A stretch of DNA of 64,000 bases from Acetobacterium paludosum (GTDB lineage: Bacteria; Bacillota; Clostridia; Eubacteriales; Eubacteriaceae). Where the stretch lies: contig NZ_RXYA01000001.1 of the NCBI RefSeq assembly GCF_008086595.1, forward strand, positions 124,001-188,000, given 5' to 3'. The notes under the pieces are model-generated. The model searched no databases. It was given only the letters and a program-made list of their open reading frames with translations, and was not told the DNA's origin. The position numbers were made by a program, and so were the translations under genes. This document shows, in pieces, positions 52,301 through 60,378 of this stretch. Position 1 is the first letter of the stretch; each line of letters opens with the position of its first letter.

Positions 52301-52754
52301 CATTATCAATTTAAATGTCAGCAGCTATATTCCAGAGAATTTTATTTCGGATGAAGAGCTTAAGTATGATATCTATAAAAAATTATCCTATGTTAAATCG
52401 GCAGAAGATTATGAGGACTTGGAAGATGAACTGTTAGACCGCTTTGGAGAAATTCCCGATGGAGTCTACAATCTTATGGCCCTGGCGATGATTAAACACT
52501 TAGGAAAATCGCTGGGAATAACTGAAATCCGGGAAAGAGGAAATAGTGTTTTATTCACTTTCAACAATAACCGGGATATCCCAATTCCGGATCCGGAATT
52601 AATAAAACAGCTTTTTGAAAAATATAATATAAAATTCAATGCCGGAAAAAGGGACCAGGTACGCTGGAAGATCTTATTAAAACACGAAAAGGATCAGACC
52701 TATTTAAGTGAGCTTGGCAAATTTCTTTCAATTGCTGCGGCAGCAAAGAATTAA
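49323..52754 (+). CDS. mfd: Transcription-repair coupling factor
   Basis: 1143 residues, normal for Mfd. N-terminal UvrB-like region ('FPMEPIHDYFADVHSREISQ'), RNA-polymerase-interacting region from about 475 ('FVVHDTHGIGIYRGIEQL'), then a RecG-like translocase: Walker A 'LLCGDVGYGKTEVALRA', DEEQ box 'LLVVDEEQRFGVGHK', and 'TTTIIESGLDIKNANTLI' with 'QLYQLRGRVGRSD' as motifs V and VI. Removes stalled RNA polymerase and recruits UvrA. The Bacillus neighbour spoVT is absent after it. Confidence 0.96.
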   Translation: MELLYQNLMKVEKIQTIINHLSDGEIINLSNMNGGFKEVLTGQVFHHASERILYVTATDYQAQKVTQELETILPQKVLYFPMEPIHDYFADVHSREISQQRLKVFEKILSDEKFVVVVGAETLLKKLMPRKEFEALGFSLSLEDTCDPVELTNRLFELGYEAVSQVEAKGQVARRGGIIDVFPPTGVQAYRIDFFGDTVESIRSFDPETQLSTHNLEEVTIFPGREIILKEDERKKALKQIKKSYHENIEYIGLIERINEDPTGHDETLFSFAKTDASLLDYLAECLVIWDEPPRIKEAQGIFQKKLQSDLEILMRDYLMFPEEKNKFYSFSKIEKLLEKQTQLKYHLFASRGKKGISLDMGVKDNDSFLGQLPLFIEFIKKQLDKDAIIHLRARDAAGLEKLKQLFAEAEIYRFTNDVLPGIQLSIGEISGGFELPEEELVCINQSEIIKKSGRDKKRRRKKGRKIDSFTQLNQGDFVVHDTHGIGIYRGIEQLKIDETIKDLMVIEYANDARFYCPVDQMDAIQVYVGTGEKKPKINQLGTNDWSKSKSRVKAAVAEMADELIVLYAKRQSLTGYAFGPDSSWQREFEESFPHEETNDQLQAVEEIKADMESTRPMDRLLCGDVGYGKTEVALRAVFKAVMEGKQVAFLVPTTILAQQHYQTVMDRFKKYPVNVGVLSRFRTKTEQEKTIKELAVGQIDLVIGTHRLLSKDVKFKDLGLLVVDEEQRFGVGHKERIKQLKENVDVLTLSATPIPRTLHMSMIGVRDMSVIDEPPAGRRPVLTYVMEFNEAIVKDAIERELGRKGQVYFVHNRIHDIFEVARKIQKLVPEARIVVAHGRMTGSELEDIMVDFLEYNYDVLVTTTIIESGLDIKNANTLIIDNGDYMGLSQLYQLRGRVGRSDVQGYTYVTHRPKVLSELSQKRLKAIKDFTAFGSGFKIALRDLEIRGAGNILGSAQSGNLATIGYELYCRILDEAVNERLGNEPEYPVSELIINLNVSSYIPENFISDEELKYDIYKKLSYVKSAEDYEDLEDELLDRFGEIPDGVYNLMALAMIKHLGKSLGITEIRERGNSVLFTFNNNRDIPIPDPELIKQLFEKYNIKFNAGKRDQVRWKILLKHEKDQTYLSELGKFLSIAAAAKN

Positions 52755-52817
52755 GGTAAAAAGCTGTTGTTTTATGTTAAACTGTCCAAGATTATTAATA
52801 ATATTAAGGAGAATTAC

Positions 52818-54311
52818 ATGGAAAAGAAAAGATTTAGAAGCGTATCCCTGCTGCTGATTGGGGTTGTCCTCATCGGTATACTGGCTAGCGGATGCAGCTT
52901 AGTTAAAGTGGATCCTGAAAAGGATAAAAAGCAGGTGGTAGCGGAAGTTGATGGAACACCAATATTGAAAGAAAGCTTTAATAACTATATGGCCTATTAT
53001 CAAATGTATTATGATGCAAGCAGCAAGACTTTTCCGACTGGCGCTGACTTGAAGACGTTAAGAACGGATATTTTGAATGATCTGGTTCGGGTCAACACCT
53101 TGACTGCTCAGGCGAAAAAGGATGGCGTCACGATTGATGAAGCCACGATCTCTGCCAATGCAGATAGCATGATAAGCAGTTTAAAAACATCGCTTGGCGA
53201 TGATAAATATGCTTCTGAGCTGGCCGCTTACAACACCGACGCAACTTCCTTTGAAGCTTTTATGAAGGATTTTCTGATCGATTACAGCTATTCAAGCACT
53301 CAGGAAACAAATTATGCCAATGCTTTGAAAGCTGATCCCAGCAAAGAGTTGAATACTGTCGTTGGAAAAATTGGTGATGATGATGTAAAAAAAGATATTT
53401 ATAACTATCGTTTGGCCAATGAAGAATTAACAACCTATTATCAGACTCAGAAAGCTTTGGCAACGGATGCGGCAACAATGAAGACGACCAACCAGACGAT
53501 TTTTAATACGATTGCGGAACAAAAAGCCATGATGAAATATGCAGAGGAAAACAATATCACTCCAAATCAAGCTGATATTGATAATTACATCACGACTCAG
53601 GATGCTTTCTTGAATTATATGCTCTCAGGAGATGCCAATTTACAGTCATTTCTGGATGCAAAATATCTCACCGTCGCTCAGTTCCGCGACTTTGAAAAAC
53701 AGGAGGCCACCGCTTCAGCGACTGTCATGGCCATCCAGGCAAGTTTGAAAGACTCCATAAAAGTGACAGACAAGGAGATTCAAACGTATTACGATGATAA
53801 TAAGAAGTCGTATGATACCAGTACGGTTTCAGCAAAACATATTTTAACCACCGACCAGGCACTGGCAGATCAGATTTATGCAGAAGCAAAAGATGTCAAA
53901 ACATCAGAAGAATTTGATGCAATTATGGCAAAATACAAGGGCACAGATGGCGTTCAGGATGCTTCAGATTTAGGCGCATTTACTTATGGCTCGATGGTAG
54001 CAGAGTTTTCGAATGCTGCCTTTAATATGGATGTCAACACAGTTAGTGAGCCGGTAAAATCAAGTTACGGCTACCATGTTATTTTTGTCTACGGCAAAAC
54101 ACAAGGTACAGTTGCATCAATGGAAGATAAAAAAGACGAAATAACAGCAGCACTTAAAAGTGAAAAGGTCACAGATGAATACACGAAACTTAAGGATAAA
54201 CTTGTTGCTAAAACAAAAATCACTATCTATGACATCATATCACCGGCAGATGCCTATGTTAATCAGCTTAAAACAGATTTAAACGTAAAAGTTTATGAAA
54301 AAAGAATTTAA
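52818..54311 (+). CDS. PrsA-like lipoprotein peptidyl-prolyl isomerase
   Basis: 497 residues from ATG 52818 (AAGGAGAATTAC upstream). A lipoprotein signal with 'LIGILASGCSL' places the lipidated Cys near residue 27. A SurA-N-like helical region with 'KKQVVAEVDGTPILKESF' is followed by a parvulin domain (about residues 337-431): 'VSAKHILTT', 'DLGAFTYGSMVAEF' and 'VKSSYGYHVIFV'. It likely helps exported proteins fold on the outer membrane face. It occupies the position of spoVT in the Bacillus order. Confidence 0.88.
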   Translation: MEKKRFRSVSLLLIGVVLIGILASGCSLVKVDPEKDKKQVVAEVDGTPILKESFNNYMAYYQMYYDASSKTFPTGADLKTLRTDILNDLVRVNTLTAQAKKDGVTIDEATISANADSMISSLKTSLGDDKYASELAAYNTDATSFEAFMKDFLIDYSYSSTQETNYANALKADPSKELNTVVGKIGDDDVKKDIYNYRLANEELTTYYQTQKALATDAATMKTTNQTIFNTIAEQKAMMKYAEENNITPNQADIDNYITTQDAFLNYMLSGDANLQSFLDAKYLTVAQFRDFEKQEATASATVMAIQASLKDSIKVTDKEIQTYYDDNKKSYDTSTVSAKHILTTDQALADQIYAEAKDVKTSEEFDAIMAKYKGTDGVQDASDLGAFTYGSMVAEFSNAAFNMDVNTVSEPVKSSYGYHVIFVYGKTQGTVASMEDKKDEITAALKSEKVTDEYTKLKDKLVAKTKITIYDIISPADAYVNQLKTDLNVKVYEKRI

Positions 54312-54331
54312 ATAAGCACATTGATAAACTC

Positions 54332-54432
54332 GTCCTGCAGACAATGATTTACGATTGTCTCCAGGACTTGCTTTTGCATTTTGTCGACAGTCTAAAAGCA
54401 CTTATCCCAGCACTGATATTCAGTGCTTTTTC
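54332..54432 (+). terminator. Two hairpins, the second a terminator
   Basis: GTCCTGCAGACAAT (54332-54345) pairs with ATTGTCTCCAGGAC (54354-54367) with one C-C mismatch. AGCACTGA (54409-54416) pairs with TCAGTGCT (54420-54427) and is followed by TTTT. They end the lipoprotein transcript; small open frames here are ignored. Confidence 0.75.
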
Positions 54433-54527
54433 ATTGCGCTGTTACAGCGAAAAGGATATAATAAAAAAATCTGCAAAGACAAAGGTCAATCATCGGGTTG
54501 TGCAGAAAAAAATAAAGAGGTTTATTT

Positions 54528-56165
54528 ATGTCTGAGAAAAAATCAAGTTATTTAAAAGGCGCTACTATTTTAGCGGCAGCAGGTATCTTATCTAGGCTGC
54601 TGGGCCTTTTTTTTAAAATTCCATTGTATCAATTGGTTGGAAGTTATGGGAATGGAATCTATGGAAATGTCACCAATATATATAATTTATTATTAATGGT
54701 ATCAACGGTTGGTTTTCCGTTGGCAATCTCAAAAATGGTTTCTGAAAATATAGCCAAGAAGGAGTATGCAACGGCTCATCGGGTGTTTAAACTTTCAATG
54801 ATGGCACTGGTAGTATTAGGCGGTGCTTCGACATTGTTCTTATTTTTTGGCGCCGAATGGATTGTTAAAACGGCACACTGGACATCGGAAAGTTACCCGG
54901 CAATTGTAGCGATTGCCTTATCACCTTTCTTTATATCCATTTGCTCTGCTTACAGAGGCTTTTTTCAAGGTTTTCAAATTATGACGCCAACAGCTATTTC
55001 ACAAATTGTCGAACAGATTATCCGCGTCTTCTTAGGTGTGATTTTATGTTGGTTTTTAGTCAGCAATTTTGGTATCGGTCTGGGGGTCGGAGGAGCCGTA
55101 TTTGGAGCCACGGCAGGAGGAATTGTCGCCACCGCCTTTTTAAGCTATCTTTATCATAGTTTTGCAACAAAAAACAAACGTCTTTTAAAAACGCGAACAA
55201 GAAGGCGACAGCGTTCCAATCGATGGCTTTTTAAAAGATTGGTTATCATTTCTATTCCAGTTACATTAACATCAGCTTTAGTTTCACTGTTTTCAACCAT
55301 TGACTCATTTATTTATGTTTCACGTTTAGGGGTAGCGGGTTTTAATGAAGTGACTGCCACCATGATGTTTGGAGATTTCACTAATGCCGAACAGCTCATT
55401 AACATCCCGTTGATTTTAAGCGGAACGTTGGCAGTGGCCATGATCCCGACGATTTCCGAATCATTTGTTCGTCGTGACCGTAAAGAAGTGAATCAGAAGA
55501 TAATGTTGTCTATTCGCATTATTTTATTACTGGCATTTCCTTGCTGTATTGGTTTATCGGTGCTTTCATATGGAATATTTGACTTGCTTTTCCCGGGGGC
55601 TCCTTATGGCGGAGCCATTTTGAGCACTTTTTCCTATGCAACTATTTTCATGATGCTGTCGAATACCTTTCAGAGTGTCCTTCAGTCCATTGATCGCTTT
55701 CGGATACCCCTTATTAACCTGGGCGTGGCCATCATCATTCGTTTTATTACCGGGTGGATATTTCTTTCTATTCCGGCGTTTAACATCCAGGGCATCGTTA
55801 TCAGCAGTATGATAACCTTTGGTTATTTAACCGTGGCAAACTTTCTTTCAGTAAAACGCTTTACTGGAGTAAAAATTGACTTTTTCCATATGCTCATTAA
55901 GCCATTGTTCGCGGCTGTTATCATGGGATTTATAACACATTTGGCCTATACGGGAGTAGCATTGATTTTAGGCAGATTTATGGGGATCTTAGTTGCTCTG
56001 ATTGTTGGGGCGCTGGTTTATTCTGTTATTATGATTTTAATAAATGGAATTACAGAAGAGGAAATTTTATACCTTCCTGGAAGTCAGAAATTGCTGGTTG
56101 TGTACAATCGTATTAACGGGCTTATCCCGGGAAGAAAAAACAATCATATTCATAACCGGAGATGA
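54528..56165 (+). CDS. SpoVB/YabM-like lipid-linked saccharide flippase (MOP superfamily)
   Basis: 545-residue protein with about 14 transmembrane helices. Family marks: 'KGATILAAAGILSRLLGLFF' at the N-terminus, 'GNGIYGNVTNIYNLLLM', 'SAYRGFFQGFQIMTPTAISQ' and 'LQSIDRFRIPLINLG'. The group includes SpoVB, YabM and other proposed lipid II or polysaccharide carriers. In Bacillus the gene at this place between mfd/spoVT and yabN is yabM. Sporulation or vegetative role cannot be decided from sequence. Confidence 0.88.
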   Translation: MSEKKSSYLKGATILAAAGILSRLLGLFFKIPLYQLVGSYGNGIYGNVTNIYNLLLMVSTVGFPLAISKMVSENIAKKEYATAHRVFKLSMMALVVLGGASTLFLFFGAEWIVKTAHWTSESYPAIVAIALSPFFISICSAYRGFFQGFQIMTPTAISQIVEQIIRVFLGVILCWFLVSNFGIGLGVGGAVFGATAGGIVATAFLSYLYHSFATKNKRLLKTRTRRRQRSNRWLFKRLVIISIPVTLTSALVSLFSTIDSFIYVSRLGVAGFNEVTATMMFGDFTNAEQLINIPLILSGTLAVAMIPTISESFVRRDRKEVNQKIMLSIRIILLLAFPCCIGLSVLSYGIFDLLFPGAPYGGAILSTFSYATIFMMLSNTFQSVLQSIDRFRIPLINLGVAIIIRFITGWIFLSIPAFNIQGIVISSMITFGYLTVANFLSVKRFTGVKIDFFHMLIKPLFAAVIMGFITHLAYTGVALILGRFMGILVALIVGALVYSVIMILINGITEEEILYLPGSQKLLVVYNRINGLIPGRKNNHIHNRR

Positions 56166-56186
56166 TTAAGAAAGGATGTTTTAGAG

Positions 56187-57665
56187 ATGTCACAAATTGA
56201 TATTGTGGGCTTAGGCCCCGGAAATCCAGGTCATATGACACTGGAAACATTAAAATTACTAAAAAATAAAAATCGAAATTTCTTCAGAACAGAAATTCAT
56301 CCGGTGATGGATTTTATTCGGGAAGAAGAAATTGTTTATGAAAGTTTTGACCATTATTATGAAACTGAAGATTCTTTTGAGGCTGTTTATAATAAGATCG
56401 TTAATGAACTTTTGTCAGTGGTGAAAACCGGTGAAAATATTGTTTATGCGGTTCCGGGAAATCCTCTGTTTGGGGAAAAAACAGTGGTAAAACTGATTGA
56501 AACAGCAAAAATTCAGGGAATTGATTATCGTATTTATCCCGGAGTTAGTTTTGTAGATGTAACCATGAATGCTCTTGAAGAGGATCCTATTCAGGGAATT
56601 GAAATTTTAGATGCCTTTGATTGCATCAAGAGTCCTCCAGACCCTCAGAAGGGTGTTTTGGTGACGCAGGTGTATGATAATCATATCGCTTCCGAGTTGA
56701 AGCTTGGATTAATGGAACAGTATGATCCGGAAAAAAAGGTGATTCTGCTAATAAATTCGGGAATTCCGGGTAAGGAAATAGCCCAGAAAATCTGCCTTTA
56801 TGAGCTGGATCGAATGGATGCCATCAATCATCTCACCAGCCTTTATATACCAGCGGAAAAAGACGCTTATTTGGGATTTAACGGGACCCTTGAGATGATG
56901 AAAACCCTGCGAAGCGAGGAAGGATGTTCCTGGGATCGGGCTCAAACACATGAAAGTTTAAAAAGTTACCTTCTTGAGGAAAGTTACGAAGTTTTAGAAG
57001 CCATCGACAATGAAGACTGGGATAATTTAGCTGAAGAATTAGGTGATGTGCTATTTCAAATCGTCTTTCATGCCGAAATTGCCAGTGAAAAAAATCGCTT
57101 TTCGATGAATCAGGTGATTAGTGGAATTAATCAAAAAATGATCAGAAGACATCCCCATGTTTTTATGGATAAAATGGAATTTGATCCTGACGAAGTTGAA
57201 ACAAACTGGGATGCCATTAAACGCTTGGAAAAAGGAGAAACGGATCTTTCGGGAGAAGCGGATAGCCATAAAATTTCTTCAGAAATGAAAAGTATGCCGA
57301 AAACATTCCCCGCGCTAATGGAGGCATATAAGGTTCAGAAAAAAGCGGCGAAAATCGGATTCGATTGGGAAACGGCATCCCTGGCATTGGAAAAAGTTGA
57401 TGAAGAAATGGAAGAATTGCGAGAAGCGCTAGAGGAAAATCAGCAAGAAAATATTGAAGAAGAACTGGGAGATTTGCTTTTTTCTATCGTAAATGTAGCT
57501 CGGCTGCTTAGAATTCAGCCGGAGATTGTCTTAAGAAATGCGACGCAAAAATTTATTCATCGCTTTGAAAAAATGGAAATAATCGCAAGTCAAGAGAAAA
57601 AAACCTTAAAAAACTATAATTTTGATCAATTGGATGCTATTTGGAACCGGGTAAAAGGGCTTTGA
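56187..57665 (+). CDS. yabN: YabN: tetrapyrrole-methylase-like domain fused to MazG pyrophosphohydrolase
   Basis: 492 residues. Residues 1 to about 230 form a TP-methylase-fold domain ('DIVGLGPGNPGHMTLETLKL', 'VYAVPGNPLFGEKTV', 'YPGVSFVDVTMNAL'). Residues 240 to 490 carry MazG units with 'EGCSWDRAQTHESLKSYLLE', 'LAEELGDVLFQIVFHAEIA' and a second 'EEELGDLLFSIVN' copy. MazG hydrolyses non-canonical NTPs. The methylase-like part has no known substrate and is not part of the corrinoid pathway. Confidence 0.93.
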   Translation: MSQIDIVGLGPGNPGHMTLETLKLLKNKNRNFFRTEIHPVMDFIREEEIVYESFDHYYETEDSFEAVYNKIVNELLSVVKTGENIVYAVPGNPLFGEKTVVKLIETAKIQGIDYRIYPGVSFVDVTMNALEEDPIQGIEILDAFDCIKSPPDPQKGVLVTQVYDNHIASELKLGLMEQYDPEKKVILLINSGIPGKEIAQKICLYELDRMDAINHLTSLYIPAEKDAYLGFNGTLEMMKTLRSEEGCSWDRAQTHESLKSYLLEESYEVLEAIDNEDWDNLAEELGDVLFQIVFHAEIASEKNRFSMNQVISGINQKMIRRHPHVFMDKMEFDPDEVETNWDAIKRLEKGETDLSGEADSHKISSEMKSMPKTFPALMEAYKVQKKAAKIGFDWETASLALEKVDEEMEELREALEENQQENIEEELGDLLFSIVNVARLLRIQPEIVLRNATQKFIHRFEKMEIIASQEKKTLKNYNFDQLDAIWNRVKGL

Positions 57666-57697
57666 GAGTGGAAAAAGTCGAAAAAAGCAAAAAATAC

Positions 57698-57727
57698 TTG
57701 TGTTTTACGTATGAACGAGCTTATAAT
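57698..57727 (+). promoter_or_regulatory. Promoter for hup
   Basis: TTGTGT (57698-57703) and TATAAT (57722-57727), 18-bp spacer, about 40 bp before the hup start. Confidence 0.7.
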
Positions 57728-57768
57728 ATATCACATAGAATACTGGAAACTATCAGATGGAGGAAAAA

Positions 57769-58056
57769 ATGAACAAATCAGAATTAATTGCCCAAATGGC
57801 AGAAAAGTCAGGTTTATCAAAAAAAGATTCAGAGAAGGCCCTAGGTGCTTTTCTAGACACTGTTGTTGAAACCTTGAAAAATGGAGACAAGGTATCATTG
57901 GTTGGATTTGGAACTTTTGAGGTAAGAGAACGTGCGGCTCGCACAGGTCTTAATCCGCGAACAAAAGAACCCATCGAAATAGCAGCCTCTAAAGCCCCTG
58001 GCTTTAAAGCAGGCAAAGGCTTTAAAGATGAAGTTAACAATAAGAACAACAAGTAA
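57769..58056 (+). CDS. hup: DNA-binding protein HU
   Basis: 95 residues from ATG 57769, preceded by TGGAGGAAAAA. 'MNKSELIAQMAEKSGLSKKD' N-terminal helices, 'VSLVGFGTFEVRERAARTG' and the beta-arm 'LNPRTKEPIEIAASKAPGFK' are standard HU. Own promoter and terminator; abundant nucleoid protein. Confidence 0.96.
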   Translation: MNKSELIAQMAEKSGLSKKDSEKALGAFLDTVVETLKNGDKVSLVGFGTFEVRERAARTGLNPRTKEPIEIAASKAPGFKAGKGFKDEVNNKNNK

Positions 58057-58068
58057 GTAATGATACAG

Positions 58069-58100
58069 AAGCCAGGGCCTTGCTCTGGCTTTTTGTTTTT
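58069..58100 (+). terminator. Terminator after hup
   Basis: AAGCCAG (58069-58075) pairs with CTGGCTT (58085-58091) and is followed by a T-rich run TTTGTTTTT. Confidence 0.85.
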
Positions 58101-58152
58101 TTCGTGAAAACGACGAAGTTTTTTGATTTAGGGAAAAATAATAGAGGCACGC

Positions 58153-58392
58153 ATGAGAATTGATAAATTTTTAAAGAATGCAAGGATAATTAAACGAAGG
58201 ACTGTTGGTAAAGATGCCTGTGATGGCGGACGCGTTTCCATTAACGGTAAAGTTGCGAAACCGGGAGATCAGGTGTCGCCAGGAGATATTATTACCATCC
58301 GTTATGGAGATGGCGAGCAGAAGGTGGAAGTTTTGGAGATATTAGAACATGCTCCTAAGGAACGCGCTGCCGATATGTATCGGGAATTATAA
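58153..58392 (+). CDS. rqcP: S4-domain RNA-binding protein RqcP (YabO)
   Basis: 79 residues, almost entirely an S4 domain: 'MRIDKFLKNARIIKRRTVGK', 'DGGRVSINGKVAKPGDQV' and 'DIITIRYGDGEQKVEVLE'. YabO/RqcP works with RqcH in tagging nascent chains on stalled large ribosomal subunits in Bacillus. Located between hup and divIC as in other Firmicutes. Confidence 0.9.
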   Translation: MRIDKFLKNARIIKRRTVGKDACDGGRVSINGKVAKPGDQVSPGDIITIRYGDGEQKVEVLEILEHAPKERAADMYREL

Positions 58393-58421
58393 ATGGCTGC
58401 AATTAAAATGGAGAATGGAAT

Positions 58422-58715
58422 ATGAACGAAAAAACAAAAAGAGTTATTCAAAAACGTCTTCTAAGGATACTGATCATCGTATGCATAGTGGGTTTTACAA
58501 TATATCTTTTTGCCAGCAATGCGGCGACGCTATATGAGCTAGAACAACAAAAAACCCAAATTGCACAACAAATTGAAGATGAAAAAGTTCGAAGCAATCA
58601 ATTAGATGTACAGGTTAAACAAATGGGCAGCAAATTTTATGTTGAGTATTTTGCGCGCAAATATCTGGGTTTATACTATCCAGATGAAACGATCATAATT
58701 GTGGATACACAGTAA
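58422..58715 (+). CDS. divIC: DivIC/FtsB-like septum formation initiator
   Basis: 97 residues. One transmembrane helix (about 14-34), a coiled coil ('TLYELEQQKTQIAQQIEDEK') and the C-terminal 'YVEYFARKYLGLYYPDET' motif of the DivIC/FtsL family. Acts in divisome assembly. Bacillus yabP and yabQ, the sporulation genes usually between yabO and divIC, are missing. Confidence 0.9.
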   Translation: MNEKTKRVIQKRLLRILIIVCIVGFTIYLFASNAATLYELEQQKTQIAQQIEDEKVRSNQLDVQVKQMGSKFYVEYFARKYLGLYYPDETIIIVDTQ

Positions 58716-58744
58716 AGAAGCTTCAGAAAGTGATGGGCTAACGG

Positions 58745-59710
58745 TTGAATAGTGATACTAAAAATACGAAAAAAAAACAGATAAATGAAAAACAACATTT
58801 GGCAGTTATTGATATTGGAACTAATTCTACGAGAATGCTTATTTTTAGAAATTGCGAAGGCAAACTGATTCGCGTAAATAAGTCAGTTCGATATACAAGA
58901 ATGGGACAAGGTGTGAACCAGACCGGCCGATTACATCCAGATGCGGAAAAGCGAAATTTCGAAGCGCTGGAAGAATTTAAGACCATTGCCGAAGATTATC
59001 ATGTGACAGATTTTTATCTATTCGGTACCAGCGCCATGCGGGATGCTGAAAACACCGAAAATTACACCGCCTATATAAGAGAAAAGCTGGGACTTAATAT
59101 TGAGGTTATCTCAGGAGAGGCTGAAGCTGAACTTGGATTTGTCGGCGTTTCCCAATGTTTTGATGACAAAATACTTATTTTTGATATTGGCGGAGGAAGC
59201 ACAGAATTTATTTATGGAGAAAATAATGAAATAAAAAAAATGATGAGTCTAAATTTAGGCTGTGTCCGATGTACCGAAGAATATTTATTTTCCGATCCAC
59301 CGACTGTTCAGGAATTGGAACAAATGAATGAACGGATTTATTCGGAATTTGTAAAAAGAACTAAAGATTTTCTGCCGACAAAACCATATAAACTGATCGG
59401 CATTGGCGGTACCGCCACAAGTCTTTCAACCATTAAGCAGGAACTAAAGATCTATGACAGTGAGAAGGTTCATAAGAGCACGATTACCAAAGACGAGCTG
59501 GAAGTCATGATTGACAATTTGTCCGGTAAAACCATCCAAGAACGACAAAATATTGTAGGACTAGAGGCGAAAAGAGCTGACATTATTCTTGCCGGCGCAT
59601 TATTATTGTTAAATATTTTTAAAATCACCGGAGAAAACAGTTTCACAGTCTGTGATTATGACAATCTTGAAGGCGCCGCATACCGCCATTTTGTCATGAA
59701 AATGAAATAA
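58745..59710 (+). CDS. Ppx/GppA exopolyphosphatase family protein
   Basis: 321 residues, ASKHA fold: 'HLAVIDIGTNSTRMLIF' (phosphate loop 1), 'FGTSAMRDAENTENY', 'VISGEAEAELGFVGV' and 'ILIFDIGGGSTEFIYG' (phosphate loop 2), 'GIGGTATSLSTI'. Acts on polyphosphate or (p)ppGpp-related nucleotides; the short form lacks the C-terminal HD-like domain. TTG 58745 is the start with only a weak upstream GATGGG; an internal start cannot be excluded. Confidence 0.87.
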   Translation: MNSDTKNTKKKQINEKQHLAVIDIGTNSTRMLIFRNCEGKLIRVNKSVRYTRMGQGVNQTGRLHPDAEKRNFEALEEFKTIAEDYHVTDFYLFGTSAMRDAENTENYTAYIREKLGLNIEVISGEAEAELGFVGVSQCFDDKILIFDIGGGSTEFIYGENNEIKKMMSLNLGCVRCTEEYLFSDPPTVQELEQMNERIYSEFVKRTKDFLPTKPYKLIGIGGTATSLSTIKQELKIYDSEKVHKSTITKDELEVMIDNLSGKTIQERQNIVGLEAKRADIILAGALLLLNIFKITGENSFTVCDYDNLEGAAYRHFVMKMK

Positions 59711-59733
59711 ATAAAAAAATAATTTTAAAAAGC

Positions 59734-59792
59734 TTGACTTTGCATTTTTGTGGGAGTATAATAACACTTGTCCCTTGAACGAGGGAACAAGC
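59734..59792 (+). promoter_or_regulatory. Promoter and leader hairpin of the tRNA cluster
   Basis: TTGACT (59734-59739) and TATAAT (59757-59762) with a 17-bp spacer form a strong promoter. A short hairpin CTTGTCCCT near 59767 with AGGGAACAAG near 59783 lies in the leader before tRNA-Leu and may mark a processing site. Confidence 0.8.
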
Positions 59793-59810
59793 GAAAAAAA
59801 AGAAAAATAT

Positions 59811-59898
59811 GCCGGGGTGGCGGAACTGGCAGACGCACAGGACTTAAAATCCTGCGATCCCTTCGATCGTACCGGTTCGATTCCGGTCCTCGGCACCA
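59811..59898 (+). tRNA. tRNA-Leu (TAA)
   Basis: Acceptor arm GCCGGGG with CCTCGGC, anticodon loop with TAA, long variable arm (GATCCCTTCGATCG region) typical of class II tRNA-Leu, GGTTCGATTCC T arm and encoded CCA. Confidence 0.96.
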
Positions 59899-59923
59899 CT
59901 TAATTTTCGTTTAATTTAATCAT

Positions 59924-60000
<77 letters not shown>

Positions 60001-60021
60001 ATTAAAAAAATTACTTTTCAT

Positions 60022-60098
60022 GGCGGCGTAGCTCAGTTGGCTAGAGCACGCGGTTCATACCCGCGGTGTCAGCGGTTCGACTCCGTTCGCCGCTACCA
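60022..60098 (+). tRNA. Elongator tRNA-Met (CAT)
   Basis: GGCGGCG acceptor arm with CGCCGCT, anticodon stem GCGGT/ACCCGC around CAT, full T arm and CCA. It resembles elongator tRNA-Met of Firmicutes. A tRNA-Ile2 with lysidine is the alternative for a CAT anticodon, relevant because tilS follows. Confidence 0.88.
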
Positions 60099-60125
60099 TA
60101 GAAAAATTTTCAAATATAAATAAAT

Positions 60126-60200
60126 GGCCCCTTGGTCAAGTGGTTAAGACACCGCCCTTTCACGGCGGTAACAGGGGTCCGAGTCCCCTAGGGGTCACCA
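60126..60200 (+). tRNA. tRNA-Glu (TTC)
   Basis: GGCCCCT acceptor with AGGGGTC, anticodon loop CTTTCAC, CCA encoded. This tRNA, once charged, is the substrate of HemA in this window. Confidence 0.95.
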
Positions 60201-60263
60201 CTAAAATTGCAGTGGATTTGTATTAGAATCATAAAGAAGTAATCCAGTTTAACATTTTAGCGT

Positions 60264-60339
60264 GGTCGCTTAGCTCAGCTGGGAGAGCACCTGCCTTACA
60301 AGCAGGGGGTCACAGGTTCGAGCCCTGTAGCGACCACCA
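60264..60339 (+). tRNA. tRNA-Val (TAC)
   Basis: GGTCGCT acceptor with AGCGACC, anticodon loop CTTACAA, GGTTCGAGCCC T arm and CCA encoded. Confidence 0.96.
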
Positions 60340-60378
60340 TTTTTTATTTCAAGAGAATTTTACTGAAGTGGTGAGTCC

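Noticed and set aside
54344-54555. Two short frames of 63 and 66 codons
   Set aside because: Both cover the hairpins after the PrsA-like gene, have no ribosome binding site and run into the flippase gene start.
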